From Apteryx mantelli (lineage: Eukaryota; Chordata; Aves; Apterygiformes; Apterygidae): DNA of 64,000 nt. Positions 28,465 to 43,410 of this stretch are shown here, one piece after another; the stretch's first letter is position 1; each line of letters opens with the position of its first letter. Both the position numbers and the translations under genes were made by a program. The stretch lies in the NCBI RefSeq assembly GCF_036417845.1, contig NC_090020.1, forward strand, positions 36,750,425 to 36,814,424. The letters are read 5' to 3'. The notes beneath the pieces were generated by a model. It was not told the origin of the DNA, did no database searches, and saw only the letters and a list, made by a program, of their open reading frames with translations.

Positions 28465-30214
28465 ACAAAGTCAGAGCTGCATTTGGCTCCTGGCCGTATG
28501 TTGCACATCCCAGAGTTGCACCTTACAGCTTCACTGCCAGCCATGAAAAAACGAGGTGCTGCTCTGCAAAGGAGGAAGGAGGCTCTGCCAGCACACAGGC
28601 TGTGCCTAAGTCCTCCCCTACAGAAACCATCAGCTTCCTTTAATATCTATCAACAAGCTAAATTTCTAAACTTTGCAAAGCAGAACTTTTAGGAGAGGAA
28701 AATATTCTTGTGCTTTGGTGCGCTGCCTGCTGTAGCCCCATATATAAAGGCAAAACTGCAAGCCCTACCTTCATCATACCCTGTCCAACCCATAAAACAC
28801 TCTCTTGGTGGCCCTGCTAATCACAAGTGGGAAGGTACTGCCTCACATTTAACCCTAAATTAGTTTAACTGTAATATTACACAGAAGTGTAACTGATGGC
28901 CTCTTCTTCCTGCACTATTTGGAAACCTTGCTGCTGCAGCAGCAGCAGAGTCCCATAAGGCTGGTCTCTTGGCTTTCTAACCAGGTAATGCAGTGCAAAG
29001 CAGCTCTATTACATCTTAAGGAGCTGGGGCATCTGATTTATAGGGTAGCACAGGGAAGGTAAAGCTTTCCTGGAGGTCTACTTTTAATCATCTTTTACAT
29101 ATACGTTTAGCATCCCATTGGTTTTTGGATGTCTGGACGGTATGAATTAGTGAGCATGACAGATTACCACAACCTTTTCCCAATATTCCCCATTTGCTTC
29201 CTTCCTTAGTTCTCTCATTCTTCTAAAAGAAAGAAAAAGACTACCACTCACAATTGTATTGCTGGATAACAAGTTGCAGAAATACAGACATTTGTACCTA
29301 CCTCCAAGGTACTAAGCATAATAGTTTAAATACACACCTGGAACTTAAATTAGTCATTTTTTTAAGCCCACATTTCATTTCTATTTCTAACATTAAATAA
29401 CATAAAGTGTACTAGATCCTTCATCATTTATTTATTAAAGACTAGACAAGATTTAAGTGGAAAATCAAAGTTGAAGAAACAGGGTAATGTGGGAAGAAGC
29501 CAGGATCTAGCGCTGTGCAAAGCAACCCAAACCAGTACTTCCCCTGCTCTTTAATTCTCCCTTAAACTACTCATATTCTAGGTTTTCCTGAACAAAATCA
29601 AATTATTCCAAACCACAAAAGTAAGTTAGGGAATTTCCGTAATAAGACAGAGGTCACAGCTTCCTCTGAGTGTGCTCTATGGTTCTGGACAGACAAAATT
29701 TTCAGTAATATATATTATTTGTGACACAGTACACACATCAGCCTTACTAGGCTCGGTGCTATAGAGCCACAGTAAAAAAACAATCACTGTACCCCAAAAT
29801 TACGCTCTCAAAATAGATAAGGTAGAAGAACAGCATGAAAAATGAGGTGCAATGGCTGGTTCAGTGCAGCACCATGGAAGCCTTGGTTTCAGTTTCCCCC
29901 TTCCTTTGCAAATTTCCCGTCTCGGCCTGAACAACTTGTCAAAGGACATTAAAATTAACGGGCCCAGAAGCAGCTCTGAGATTTTGCATCTCCATGCTCT
30001 GACAGGAGCCCCAGTCCCGCACCAGGCTGAAATCCAGCCTCGCCTCCACCCTCATGCCTTGCTGTGAAGGGCAGGAAAAAAGTCCACAAAACTGAGACGC
30101 ACAGGCTAGAAGGGAATTGCAGCATGTTCCAGCCAGATCCCAGACTGGGTTGTCAGGGAGCCAGGAAATCTGCCAAGGCAAATACATGCTGTTTAATGTA
30201 GACCAGCTTCGGAT

Positions 30215-30295
30215 AATCTGTGCCTGAGCTCCTCATTGGTAAAATAGGAAGAACATTCCCTGCTTTACAGGGAGAGAAGGTACATTAAACATTTT
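30215..30295 (+). repeat. MIR-like SINE relic, forward orientation
   Basis: The stretch containing ctgtgcctgagctcctcat and ggtaaaatagga follows the MIR core pattern (ctgtgcctcagtttcctcat, then ctgtaaaatggg). The remainder is too diverged to delimit well. MIR-type elements are known but scarce in bird genomes. Confidence 0.5.
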
Positions 30296-30349
30296 GAAAT
30301 GATCTCATCCCACAACAAGGGAAGGCAAAGAGATTCCCAAGACTGGCCA

Positions 30350-30465
30350 TCTCCATTTCATGCAGAAAAAAAATGGAGAAACGAAGGTTAAACAGCTTCC
30401 CACACATGGAGGCAGGGGCATAGCCAGAAATTGAATCCAGATCTCTAAAATCAGAGTCCAGGGTT
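30350..30465 (-). repeat. MIR-like SINE relic, reverse orientation
   Basis: Read on the plus strand it follows the reverse-complement MIR pattern: ggagaaacgaaggttaaaca, then agccagaaattgaatccag and agagtccaggg. This matches the words gaaactgag...gaggttaag, agccgggattcgaacccag and gactccagag of the consensus. It faces the copy at 30215-30295. Confidence 0.6.
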
Positions 30466-33400
30466 TTAATCATAGAATATTTCTTCTTCCTTCATTAAAG
30501 CCGGAAACCAGAATACAAAGTATGCACTTATTCTATAACTTCAAAACATTACCACAAATATCTTAGAAAAAAATATATCCACTTCAGATATGGTCATCTC
30601 AGCCAAGTGAAAAGTTGGATGAAATAAAAGGTGCACATGTGGTTCTGCAGGAGCACCACCTTTGAACACCTGGTCCTTATGGGCCTGAATAGAAAAAAGG
30701 AACTCCTGAAATGGCATAACTTTGTTGCACTGGGTATAAAATATTTGTGCCTGTGAATTTTTAAGAAAACCTTATAGAATTTAAAGAAAACCTTGTATGA
30801 CACTGAAAATGTTATTATCAGTGGCTGAACTGGACTGAAACTAGAGGAGAGCATTTACACCACCCAAGGAGAGGGAGAAGATATGAGTTGTGTTGCTGAT
30901 CGAAGGCAAGGAAATTATTCTTCCCTTTTAATGCAATGTTGGTACCTTCACCTTGGCAGCCAGATCCAGCTTGCAAAAACATTTTTAAGTTCCCTCTCAG
31001 TTACTGCCTTTTTGCTGGAAGTCCATCAGACATGAGCAGGGAGGTGGCTTTGGGGTGAAGTGCTCAGATCCACTCCCTTGCTTCCTCTTCCCAAGGACCC
31101 TCTTGCCTCTTCTCCATCTTAAAATTACTCAGACATTTGTCACATGAAAACACACTTGTCCCCACCATATGGCTGTAGGAGCACCCGTCACATCACATGG
31201 AAGGCCCCCGTTGGGCTCAAAGGAGAGGTGCGCTTTGGCCCTGCGATGGGAGTGATGGACTATGCAGGCCCATAGGGAACAAACTGACTACCCCAGCCTA
31301 TGGGTTCCTCACCAGTGTTTTAACTCTGAGGTGCTACTAGTTTTTAAAGACACTCTGCTTTGTCTGAAAGAACTGCTTTTCTTAAATTCTAATTCCTTCA
31401 CTAATTTTATTCAATGGACCGAATTTTTTAATTTTTACTGTTGCCCCAAACTACCTGAATGAACCAAGGGATGGGAGAATGCAAATTTGTGCTGAATGGC
31501 TGGTACAGCAAAAATTCCTGCCCAAAGCAGCAGTGACTTCTGCTATGACTAGGGTGTTTCTTTCCATCTGTTTCTCCTTCTAAGGATTCAGCATGCAGGA
31601 ATTAATGACTCAGCTCAGAACAGATATTAGTCAGGGTTTGATAAGACAGGGATTTCTCATAGTTCGTTCACATAGTTTCTTAGACAGCCGGGTTCCCCTG
31701 CACAGGGCTTTGGACGGAGACATTCACCTCCCAGCATCCAGCCCTAGTAGATGGCATCAGGAAAAATGGACACCACTGTAACAGAGCAGCTTCTCTTCAG
31801 CTGCACTTTGCAAGGGCTTAACTTATAACTACTTCTTTTGGCTCTGCTGTGTCTGCCTCACTTCTTCTAAAGCCTCGTCAGATTTTCCAGAAGCCCTAGA
31901 GCAGGAAACATTTAGGTATCTTCCATCCCAAGTCCCCTTCAAGGTGGCCCCATTACAGTGACAGAGTCTTAATGAGTATGCCACTCACAACTTCAAGTCA
32001 GGAAGTTGCACAAGGGGTGAGACTCAATCTTACAGTTCAATTCAAGAGAAAAATAAGTTAGAGTAGGGGTCACTGGTCTTTTAGAATAAAATAATCTTGT
32101 AAGAACAGTACTTTTGGAAGGAAAGGCAGCTGTCTCTGCCCTCCTGCTCTTAGACTCCAAGACAGTAACATCTATCACTTAATTTTAAATTATGTTAAAA
32201 TACCATTCACTGACATTTGCTTCCCAGTTGCTTTATTTCCGCACTTGCATCTTTTTGAATGGACAGCATGTCGCTTTCTTTAGAAAGACAAAAGTGTAAA
32301 GTGTTAATGATACAAACTGTTAAGGCATTATGAAGTGAGAGAAAGAATTCAACCTGCTGGCCCGTCCTCTAGTATAACAGTCCTCTAGTTCCTTTGGATA
32401 CTACATTCCTTTGGACAGCAAAGGCTCATCAGAGCCTAGTTTTATGACTGTGTTTTGATTTTCTTTCCTCTGTAAATCAATTTGTACTAGCTTTTAATGC
32501 TTTCAGTGATTTTAATACTTTTGATAACCAACATAATTTGGATCGATTTGTATTTTTCCATTTTTATAGAAAAATCTCTAGAGATTTGTACAGATACAGA
32601 CCTTCACAGAAAATAAAGACATCTCCCACCACGTGCACCCCAGTTTAAAACTATGTACTTGGTTTTAAATTTTTACTTTAAGATTTTTAAGGAAAAGTCT
32701 CAACCTCATTATCTGAAAGTCAGGGCCCTTTTGTGCACTGGCAAATCGGACTGCATAATGCGGCATTTGATCTATGGCAATCCTTAATTGCTATATGATT
32801 CCTAGAAACCCACAGCAGAACACATGGATTACATAAAAATGCCTTGCAAGATGGTATCTACATAGGCAAAGGTTTCTTATCCCTTAATAATTCATTAGGT
32901 ATAGTTTAAAGCTAAGATACAATGGTTTTAGGTTTCAGCACTTCCACTGAAGCGTATCTTTTGGGAGGCACTAATGCCAAGAGAAACGGTACTCGGGTGG
33001 TTCAACGCGCGGCTGTGCCGGGCGGCCAGCAGGGAGAAAGAGCCCTTTGTTCCCACCCGTTCCTCCGGCGCTCCGCTCTCACTAGCCGCTAGCGAGTTCA
33101 GTCCTCTTTTCCCCCTTTCCTCTTTTTGAGCCTACAATTCGACCTATGCTGTTTAATACAAAATATTCAGTAAAAAAACATAATCCGTTCTTGAAACCAA
33201 ACCAAACCACCACTGCCAAATAACAGTAGTTTAGTTGCAAGAGTAGGTAGGAGGCGCAGAGCAGAGGAAGGTGGGAACAACTGTGAGGCATGAAAAGAGT
33301 AAAAATGAAAGAAAGGGTGTCAGAAGGAAGGATAAGAATTTGGGAAAAGTGGACAAAACCTGGATAAGTAGGAAGAAACAAGAAAATCGAAAAACGAGCA

Positions 33401-34337
33401 GGGATAAAACGAGGCAGAAGGACCTGTAACCCTTGAAAACCTGATAGGCTAAATCCCAGAAGACTCCTCGCTAGAACTCAGACCTGAACCTGTTTTTCTC
33501 AAGCTTCAGCTTTCCTTTCAATGTCTCCTAGTGAGGATATTCTTCGCTTCACCTTTTAATAGCAGTTCCAAAAAGATCATGGCACAGCTTTACACTGCTT
33601 CCAGTTACACTGCTGATACAGGTGGTACAGCACAGTCTTAGAGGTGTAATTATCCCAAACCAGCTTCAGACCCAAATGACATGTACATCATTTTTCGCCC
33701 ACATAGAAATTTGATAGGACTTTTTGGAGTTCTTTCTTTCTTTATTTTAACCTATATTTCCAAAAAGGTAAAGGTTGCTTTGTCAAGCAGTCAAAAGCTA
33801 GGAAAAGCCAGAAGTAAAGATGGACCGTGTGCTTTGAACTGCAGTCGAGTGCTTCCCTGTGCATATTTTAGCTTCCTGCCTCTTGTACCAGTGCCCACTT
33901 TCTGACCTTGCAAAAGATCAGACAGCTTCCTGATATCTGACTATTTTTCTCTTTGTAGAGCAGGTGTGTAACAGTTTTATAAAGTAAAGTGCTGAAAGAC
34001 CTTAAGAAAGATTTCAGTGGTTACAAAAGTGATTACTTTTTTTGTACACTGTCATACCAAGAGCTGTTTTTAAATCCTTGGTAGTTAGCAATTGATTTTA
34101 AGAAAAACATGAAAAATCTATGATGTTGAAATCCTTTAAATTCACTTACACGTTCTGTGCATATAAAAATACAGGAATGTATACCATGTGATATTAATTT
34201 TTATGTATGTAAGACTATTGTGTGAAGTACATATAAGATGGACAGATTAGTGATCACCAGTCACCACACTGCAGTTATTTAAAGTGTTTAAGGTTTCAAA
34301 GTAGGTGAAATTTCCGAGTAAGACTTCTTAAAATACT

Positions 34338-34394
34338 CATCACTGGCCTAATTCTGTTCCCGTTCAAGCCACTGGGAGTTCAGTGGTCACAAAC
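34338..34394 (+). repeat. Fragment of an old sauropsid repeat
   Basis: Contains ggcctaattctgttcccgtt, caagccactgggagttcagt and so on, matching the recurring sauropsid phrase with cctaattctgctcccattga followed by caatgggagttt. Short and degenerate. Confidence 0.35.
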
Positions 34395-35157
34395 ACTGCT
34401 CGATAGGATACTTGTGAAAAACATCCATGTGCCTTTATGAATTTGCTTTTTCTCTTATTTTTAATTCTTCCACCACCAACACTGATTTTAAGCAATTAAC
34501 TAACATATGCAAGGGTCTCAGACAGCAGTCCTCATTCTGTTATTTGAGCCACTGCAGAATCTATCTCAAGAAATTATACAACGCACAGGATTTAAATCAA
34601 TACTAACACATAAAGCAATGATGATGAAGCAGAACTGATCTATTTTCATCTTTATAACTGGATCAGCGTGCGAGCCCAGGCAACTAACCAAAATCACCAA
34701 GTCACCACTAAAACAGCCAAAATTACACTGACCACTCAAAACCAGGATCCCAGTCTCATTTTATCTGACCTTTCCAGCTAGGAAATAGGAATAGGTAAAT
34801 TTACAACTGCAGCAACCTAAGCATTTGACCTGTTCATTTTCAACCACTCGTCCAGCTCATACTTGCCCTATAAATGATTACTGTTCAAACATGATGACTT
34901 TGTGGTATTTTGCTTCTCTAAAATATGAAATACGCAAGCAGAAGTTGCTCAAGAAATTTCTATCAAACCAAAACCCACTGTAACACAATGCTATCCTTGT
35001 CTGAGACTGCTTTGGCCATTCTGAGAGGTTTCAATTGGATTAAATATTTTTAGCAAACACGCGGTGGTCGCAGGCAGCATGAACTGTGTTTACAAATGAA
35101 ATTCCTACAGAACAAATTTGGTCAGAGTTCATTAAGTAACTTCCAAAAAGTACTTAC

Positions 35158-35188
35158 TGCAGGTTGTGATTTGGGCTGTTGGTTGGAC
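35158..35188 (-). CDS. ROR2: ROR2 exon 4: 31-bp microexon between Ig and Frizzled domains
   Basis: This microexon is too short to stand out as an open frame. It was found by looking for the linker expected between the end of exon 3 (VRL plus G) and exon 5 (EDYHED). The 31 nt read GT, then nine codons for PTNSPNHNL, then CA, flanked by acceptor tttatgtttacag and donor GTAAGTAC. The first two bases complete a Gly codon and the last two start a Gln codon, so it is phase 1 in and phase 2 out. The peptide matches the mammalian linker (PTHSPNHNFQ) closely. Because 31 is not a multiple of three, skipping it would shift the frame. Confidence 0.95.
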
Positions 35189-36509
<1,321 letters not shown>

Positions 36510-38966
36510 TCAGAAAGGATCAAACTTCAGCTGGGCTGGTATAAGGCACTGCCCAGAGGCACATTTTTATGAGCAGATCTTGGTGTCAGAAGCCATGTGA
36601 GTTTTCTTTCAAACATATACTCCAAAGAAATATAATTCACTCTCTTAGATCTAAAACAGCATCATGCTCCAGTTTGTCTTTCACGATTGGCGTCAGGTTT
36701 ATCTGCAGTCAGGTACGTACACACATTATGAAGTATAATCATATAAAGTATGAGTTAATACCATTACAAATCTAACTGCCTTCACGAGCACCTATTCTGG
36801 AGCAACAGTGACTTGTTTTAGTTAGTTTGTAAGTCTTTTGGGAAAGAGTTTATGGCATAATAGAAAAACCCACTCTTATTCCATACAAAGAGTAAGCCTA
36901 GTTGCAACTACAGTAGGATATCACTATAATTTTACCACTTAATCTTCTTACGCAGGCGTGTGCTTGTCTTACAAATTGTTAAAATTGCAAAAAGTACTTT
37001 TAAATATTACTAATTTGCCTTGCCAGATACTCATCTGATGAAAGAATCTTAAAATGAAGCTGATTTGGATAGGTTTGTCTTGCAAGTCAATTTTAAAGTT
37101 CATACGCAAATTTAAAGAAAGGATGTCTTAACTGCATAAAGAACCTGTGATACAGATGGTACTTTTATTTGATTGTAGGCTGCCATATTTTACATCAAGT
37201 GCTAAAACAGTGCTAAACTGGACAAAGAAAGGCCTGTATGGATATTGAGTAATCAGGTTTCATGGGTTTTAGTTTTATAAATGGGAGCCAAAAGCTACTA
37301 ATTTGTGAGCTGTTGAAAGCTGAAAGGCTTGTCAAAAAAACGTGCGTGCTGTATTGATGATCTCAAGTGGTAAAAAAGGAATAACAAATGGAAGAACACT
37401 GTAAAAAACTCGGCAGTCAAAATTTTTATCTGTTATTGTTAAAGTTAATTTGGTGTTAGAAGTCTTGCAACTGACTCATCACATGTTGAGAGCTTGAAAG
37501 CATGTAGTTCTATTGAAATAATAGTGAGATAGTCAAAACAAGTAAGAATAGCATCCAGCTGTCATGCTCACAGGTTTGCTTGGATTTACACTAACTAGGC
37601 ACAGAGCATTAAGCATACTTTACATTACACCACATTTTTATGTCATCTGGATCCAAAAATGCAAAATACTACCAATACATTATAACTGGTAAGACTTTGA
37701 TGCATGTCTACATGTGCCATTTCCCATCAGGTAGACTATTTGGCATCTGCTTGATTTGGAAATAGCATTTTACTGTGCAGGAGTCCAACACCAGAAATGT
37801 AATGGTCAACGTTCTCAGTCTACTTGCTGAAATACCTGGAGAAAATTGATGCTCTGCCTTGATCTATGTTTGACATGACCATGAACCTCAATTCCTCTGT
37901 AATGGCTAGGTACAGTGCTGGAGAGGTGAGCAAGTGGTAGAAGAAACATCAGAATACAATGAACTGGGAAAACCACATTTTGCTGGAAATCTGGGTCTTA
38001 CTGGGTATTACACTGCTGTCTACAAGTGGCCTTTCAAAAGAAATCATGCTCTGACAGACAGTATGGAAATACAGTGCAGGCAAGTGTAAATTTAGTGTGC
38101 ACACAGAAAATGAAGTAAAAACAAAAGACTTAAGATATCCATACGACATTGCAAATTTACAGGAAAAATATTTTGTTGCCCTCTTTTCTCATAAAATGAT
38201 AAATTAGTCTGTCTGTAACTTCACTTCAGTTTTCCCTGCTCTTAGCCTACAAACCTTTAGTGGAATTTAAAACCTTTTGACAGAACACAAGAGACATTTG
38301 TTTTTCAAAGACCTTCAATACCTGGTTAAAAAAAAAAGAAAAAAGGAGAAAGAGCACCCAAATGTTTTCTGAAATGTCATGCTTATTTATTGTGGTTTAC
38401 AGTCAAATTTTACAACTGTAGAATTAGAATTAATAAGATGACATTCTTGTAGGTGACAGAAATCGGCATATTACCTTGTTATTACGTGGAATAGAAACAA
38501 TTTACTAAAGCTTATTTATTTAAGTTAGCAATTTACATACATCAGCATTTCTATTAGGAAGCATGACCCATCCTACTTACAAAGTGGAAAAGGAGTTTCC
38601 CTGACCATCTCACCTGTAACTCATTATTAAAAAGAAAAAGAAAAACCCTTGTTTTGTCACTGTATGGTGATCTGTAGTTTATTCTCAAACGGTGCAGCTG
38701 AACCACAGAGTAGGGCCAGGAAGAGAAGAGGAAGATAGCTGAAAATAGCTATTAAATTCACTTATTAGGACCAAGGAATGTCATTAATTCAAGATCAAAC
38801 TCCAGGTTAAGCCTCGCTGTTATTCCGGTTAAACTAGAGTTACTGTAGGAAGTAATTTGGCCCGTAGCTTTGAAGCAACCCAGAATATTTCACATGAATT
38901 TATGAATCAGATCCTGTTAATAACTAGAACAAAACTATTATCACAGAAAGCAATGCCAGAGATTTA

Positions 38967-39052
38967 TGGCCAAATTCAGGTGTGATTAGATGCACTTCCC
39001 CTGGAGTCAGTGTAACTGAATCCATTTCCTGCAGGTCAGAATTTGGCTTTAG
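38967..39052 (+). repeat. Fragment of an old sauropsid repeat
   Basis: Begins ggccaaattcaggtgtgatt, contains ggagtcagtgtaactgaa and ends gtcagaatttggct. These are words of a repeat with near-inverted ends that is widespread in reptile and bird genomes. Diverged; family not named. Confidence 0.45.
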
Positions 39053-41080
39053 TTCATTATTTCTCCTGCCAATTTTACAGGCATTTTCTGCAGTGTTTTA
39101 AACTACAGTTATTACAAATGGAGTAATAAATATTTTAACCTGCTGAACTTTGCAGCACTAGTGTTTTCTTCAAAGTTTGGCAGAGAAGTTCAGAAACATT
39201 AGCGTGACACGCTACCCATCCACTGCCTGGCCCAATACCCCCAAGTGCACAGGCTTTATTCGGGACTTTCATTTCCTCTTCGAGAAATGATACCCAAGAC
39301 TGGTGTTTATATACTTACTAAATCTGAAGTAATTGTGCGACAGAGCGGCCAGCCATTTGTTAAGCTGCCCTGTTATTTGGAATCCGCTTTAGATAACCCA
39401 TAATTGCAAATCTTTCAAACAGAGTGGAAAATTTAACCGCCTGTATTCTTAAGAATGTTTTCCTTATTTAATTTCTGCGGCGATAATGAGCAGTTGCTTT
39501 TTATGATGCATGGCACGCCACAAATATGGTGCGGCTTCCGGTTTGATGCAATGATTTGGGGTAAGAACAAGCTGTTTCCTACGCTGACTTGGGCACCTCA
39601 AGAATACCCAGCAACATGTGAAGCAAACTTTTGCAACGGATCTCTCTCTCCCTTGTAATAAATACCCATTTGGCCAGATACGGAGGAAAATTAAAGCACT
39701 AGAACTTGTATTCTATTTAACTTGAGTCCTGTATTTTGTACCAAACAACCGTTTTGGTTTTTTTTAACCTGGAACAGATTTACTAGTCTGTTTTAATACT
39801 GACATACCTATGAAACATAGAATAAATACTCTCTTTAAAGTGGTTTGGGCTCACTATGTTTAAATAGTAATACTAAGTAAATGTCGTATTACAAACAATT
39901 ATACTTCCTTTGGGATATGGCTATTCAAATAGATTTTGTTTTTTAATCTGAGTATAATGGAGAGCAGTTTTCTCCGTTATATAACAATTCTTGTTATAGA
40001 CTATTTTCTATAGTGGCCTTTGTCCACGACCCCCTGAAATGAGGGAAAACACTTCCTTTGCCTTCAGTGGTCTTTGGCTTGGACATCTGTACGCTTAAAG
40101 TATTTCAAAGGGAAAAGCCCTCTGATGGATATTTCTGCATTTGCTCTGGGCAGAGGTGCTCTAAATTAAATTTCGCTTTTGTTATGGTTTCCAGCATAGT
40201 TTACAAATGATACTAACAGTTTGTTTTGCTTGAACAGAGTAAAAACCGTTCTGTCAAGATGTTATGAAAGGATAATAGAACTTAATCTATATATTATGTT
40301 ATAGTATGATACCCTAACGTACCCTATGAATAGTTTAGGGAAATAACTGACATTAATGTTGGCAAAACTCTTTCATACTTTGAAATGCCTTTGTTAGGTT
40401 GCCAGTCCTTCATGTTTTAAAAAGAAATAAATTTGATATAAATATATCAAACAGAATCCCACAGCAAATTCAGATTAAGAGGAAAGGGCCATTTTGTGTG
40501 TTTTGGCAAGAATATAAAAGTAAAATTTTCCCACACGTGAATAGGAATGTCGAATTATTGTCATATGCACAAGTACAGGTATTAAGCTAAAACCATAAAG
40601 GATGCAACTGTCACTGTGTCCCCATATGCATATTATTTTTCTTAGTTCTATTTATATTATTCTGGCACTTAGAAGTCCATGTTATAAGTTCAAACCTTCT
40701 GTGCTAAGCATAGCATAAACATAATACAAAATGATTGTTCCTGCTTCTGTTTTTTTTAAGACCTTAGCTGTGATTTACAAGTTGGATCTGTCCTCTAAAA
40801 AAATATATATACATATATTTTTAAATCTCTTTAGCTATTTTGAATCAAATTAATTCTGGTTTATCTGATTTTGCTTTGAGTTTTGATTTCTATTCTTCTT
40901 TTTGTTCCTTTTTGCCTTTATTGATTTTAAAAATAATTATGCAATACTGATTTTCAACAGCTTCAAGATGGGTCCTTGAATATGTTCGTAGTACTTATTA
41001 AAATTTTTAAACTCTTTTTATCTGGGAACTCCTAACGATTTATGCATGTTAGAGTCTCATGAGATGGGAAAATATCGTCA

Positions 41081-41190
41081 ACCTTATTTTCCAAATGTGG
41101 AAATTAAAGCAAGGAGTGCTTAAGTGGCTTGCCAAATTTACACATTGACTAAGTGGTAAATCTGTAGGATACGATTCCAAGTTACATGTC
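41081..41190 (-). repeat. MIR-like SINE relic, reverse orientation
   Basis: On the plus strand the words attttccaaatgtggaaatt, gtgcttaagtggcttgccaa and ctaagtggtaaatctg correspond in order to the reverse-complement MIR words attttacagatgaggaaact, gaggttaagtgacttgccca and ctagtaagtggcagagc. Confidence 0.6.
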
Positions 41191-41441
41191 TTCCCATGTT
41201 CCCGCCCTGCTAGGGGAATGAGATAATTGTGCCTTTTCGTGGAACAGTTGATTCCCTTTTCTTCCTGTACCACATAAGGGAAACAAACATATAAAATGTC
41301 TAATTTCTGAGAAAGGGATGGAAAGTTTGAGTCTTAAATTGCTAGATATTTGAAAATACAAGCAACCTCTTCAGAGGAAGCAACAATAATAATTACACTT
41401 GTATTTTATCATCTTTTAGAACACATCTTTCTAGATAAGAC

Positions 41442-41468
<27 letters not shown>
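41442..41468. repeat. (AT)n microsatellite
   Basis: Twenty-seven bases of uninterrupted alternating A and T in intron 2. Confidence 0.97.
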
Positions 41469-41473
<5 letters not shown>

Positions 41474-43370
41474 ATTTTAAATCAAAGAATCAAAAAAATC
41501 CATAAACTCATCTGTTAGCTTTAAATGTTAAAAACTTTAAACTCAGCTGCTTAAAAAGAAATATTTTCTGTCTGCATAACTGCATATAATTTAGAGCATT
41601 TTTAGAATCATCTGTTAAAACTTTCCAAGTATTTTGATACAATGTTCAAAACCATTAAAAAATAAAACATACATTACCATTTGTTTAAAAAGCAATGTGG
41701 TATTTTCATTCCCTCAGCCGCTTGCTTTTTCTTTTTTTCTCCCTCCCTGTTCTTTTTTATTTTTTTGCCTTCGAATAACCCTTTCTTCACATTCTCAGAT
41801 ATCAATAAAAGAACATGAGTTCTCTCACTCAAGTTTTTTTCAAATGACTAACTTCAATAATGGCATTTTTTTCAGGTTAATGAAATCTCATTTCTAATTA
41901 AAAAGGGGTTTTTTTTGGAAAACATTTTAAGTAGCTCAAGTAATGATATTTCCATTAGGAGACAATTCAATCATTTCCTATAATAAGACATAATTTTTTT
42001 TTGTTAATAAATAAGAAAAATTCTACACACACAAAGAAAATATTTTAGCCTATGGAATGGCAGAATATTAACATATTAATATTAAACTTACCGGTACAAA
42101 TAATGTCTTCTTATGAACAGAGTAACAAGCATAAAATATTCAGACAATTGACAGGTAGCACACAAAGAATATCAAAGTGTGCCACAGTGTTCTGGTTTAT
42201 AAAAGAACCAAATGCAACCATAAGAGGAAACAAAGGTAAAAGTTACTAAAATTCAAAGCATTCTTTCTAGAGACGTGTACAGCAATACTGCTGTAAGTAC
42301 AAGAGTTTAGGAGACATGGGTCAAACCAGCACACCTTAGCTGGTGCCTGGAGTCCAGTAAAGTGATTCCCTCCACAAATAAGCCATTTCTGGAAAAACAC
42401 TGAGAAATACCATCCTAATAAGGAGGGGAGAAAGATCTAAGACTCCTAATTTCTTGCACAGCCCCTCTTCCTAAACACCATCCCCAAGTCTTCACCCCTC
42501 TCCCTCTGTATTTAACCACCACATGAAGATGAGCAATCTGCAGCAACACATTGGAGCCAGGTTAGCAGATGGAAGGGCAGCTGGCAGCCCTCCTAAAATA
42601 CACGTGAGCAGTTAAGGAAACTGCACTGAATTAGGTATCGCTACATAGTGTTTCCAGATGAAGTGATACCTTTACAGCATAATTTAATCACATTATTTGC
42701 ACCCAGTCTTCCATATTATGTGTGATCTCAATATATAAAAATGCAGTCACAAGCATGTAAAATAAAGCAATTTGGATCACATGCACTTAAACAAGCAGCT
42801 GGACACTTCAGATGTGCTTTAGAACAAATTACAGTCAATTCAGGAATGAAGCAGAATTACTATTGAAACATTGCCACAAGCTGAACATGGTCCCCCACAA
42901 TCTCCGAAACCAGTGTAGACAGTGAGGTTAGCTCTGTCCTCTTGGCAGAAGGAAATTAATTTTTGAGCAATATTTTCCCATATTTAAAGGACTGAGCATC
43001 TACCTAGCCCTGTTTTCGAAGTCTACTGGGTAGTATGGTCTTGCTTTCTGAGCTCTCAGTGGAGTTTGTGAACAGAGAGTTACCTTCTGTCCCAGGCTGC
43101 TGCCTATTTAGGAACAGATCTTGGGGGGGACACAACAGTGCAGTTGGAGTGTGCACTGTCCTTAGGGTCACCAGTCGTGCAGATGAAAAGTCACTACCTA
43201 GGGAGTATATACGAATGACTCCTGACATGTAACCTCATTTCAAATCAAAGCAACCAGGACAGTCCAATCATAAATGGGTTTTATTGTATATGTTTTTCTT
43301 AACAAGAAAAAAAGCCTGTAACTAGAAAAAAGAAGTATGTTGAACAAGAGCTCAACATCTTCATTCAGTC

Positions 43371-43410
43371 AAAAAAAAAAAAAAAAGAGAGCGAGCGAGA
43401 GAGAAAGAGA
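43371..43410 (+). repeat. Poly-A run grading into a GA-rich tract
   Basis: Sixteen A bases followed by gagagcgagcgagagagaaa. It could be the tail of a retrotransposed sequence, but nothing upstream is recognisable. Confidence 0.85.
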
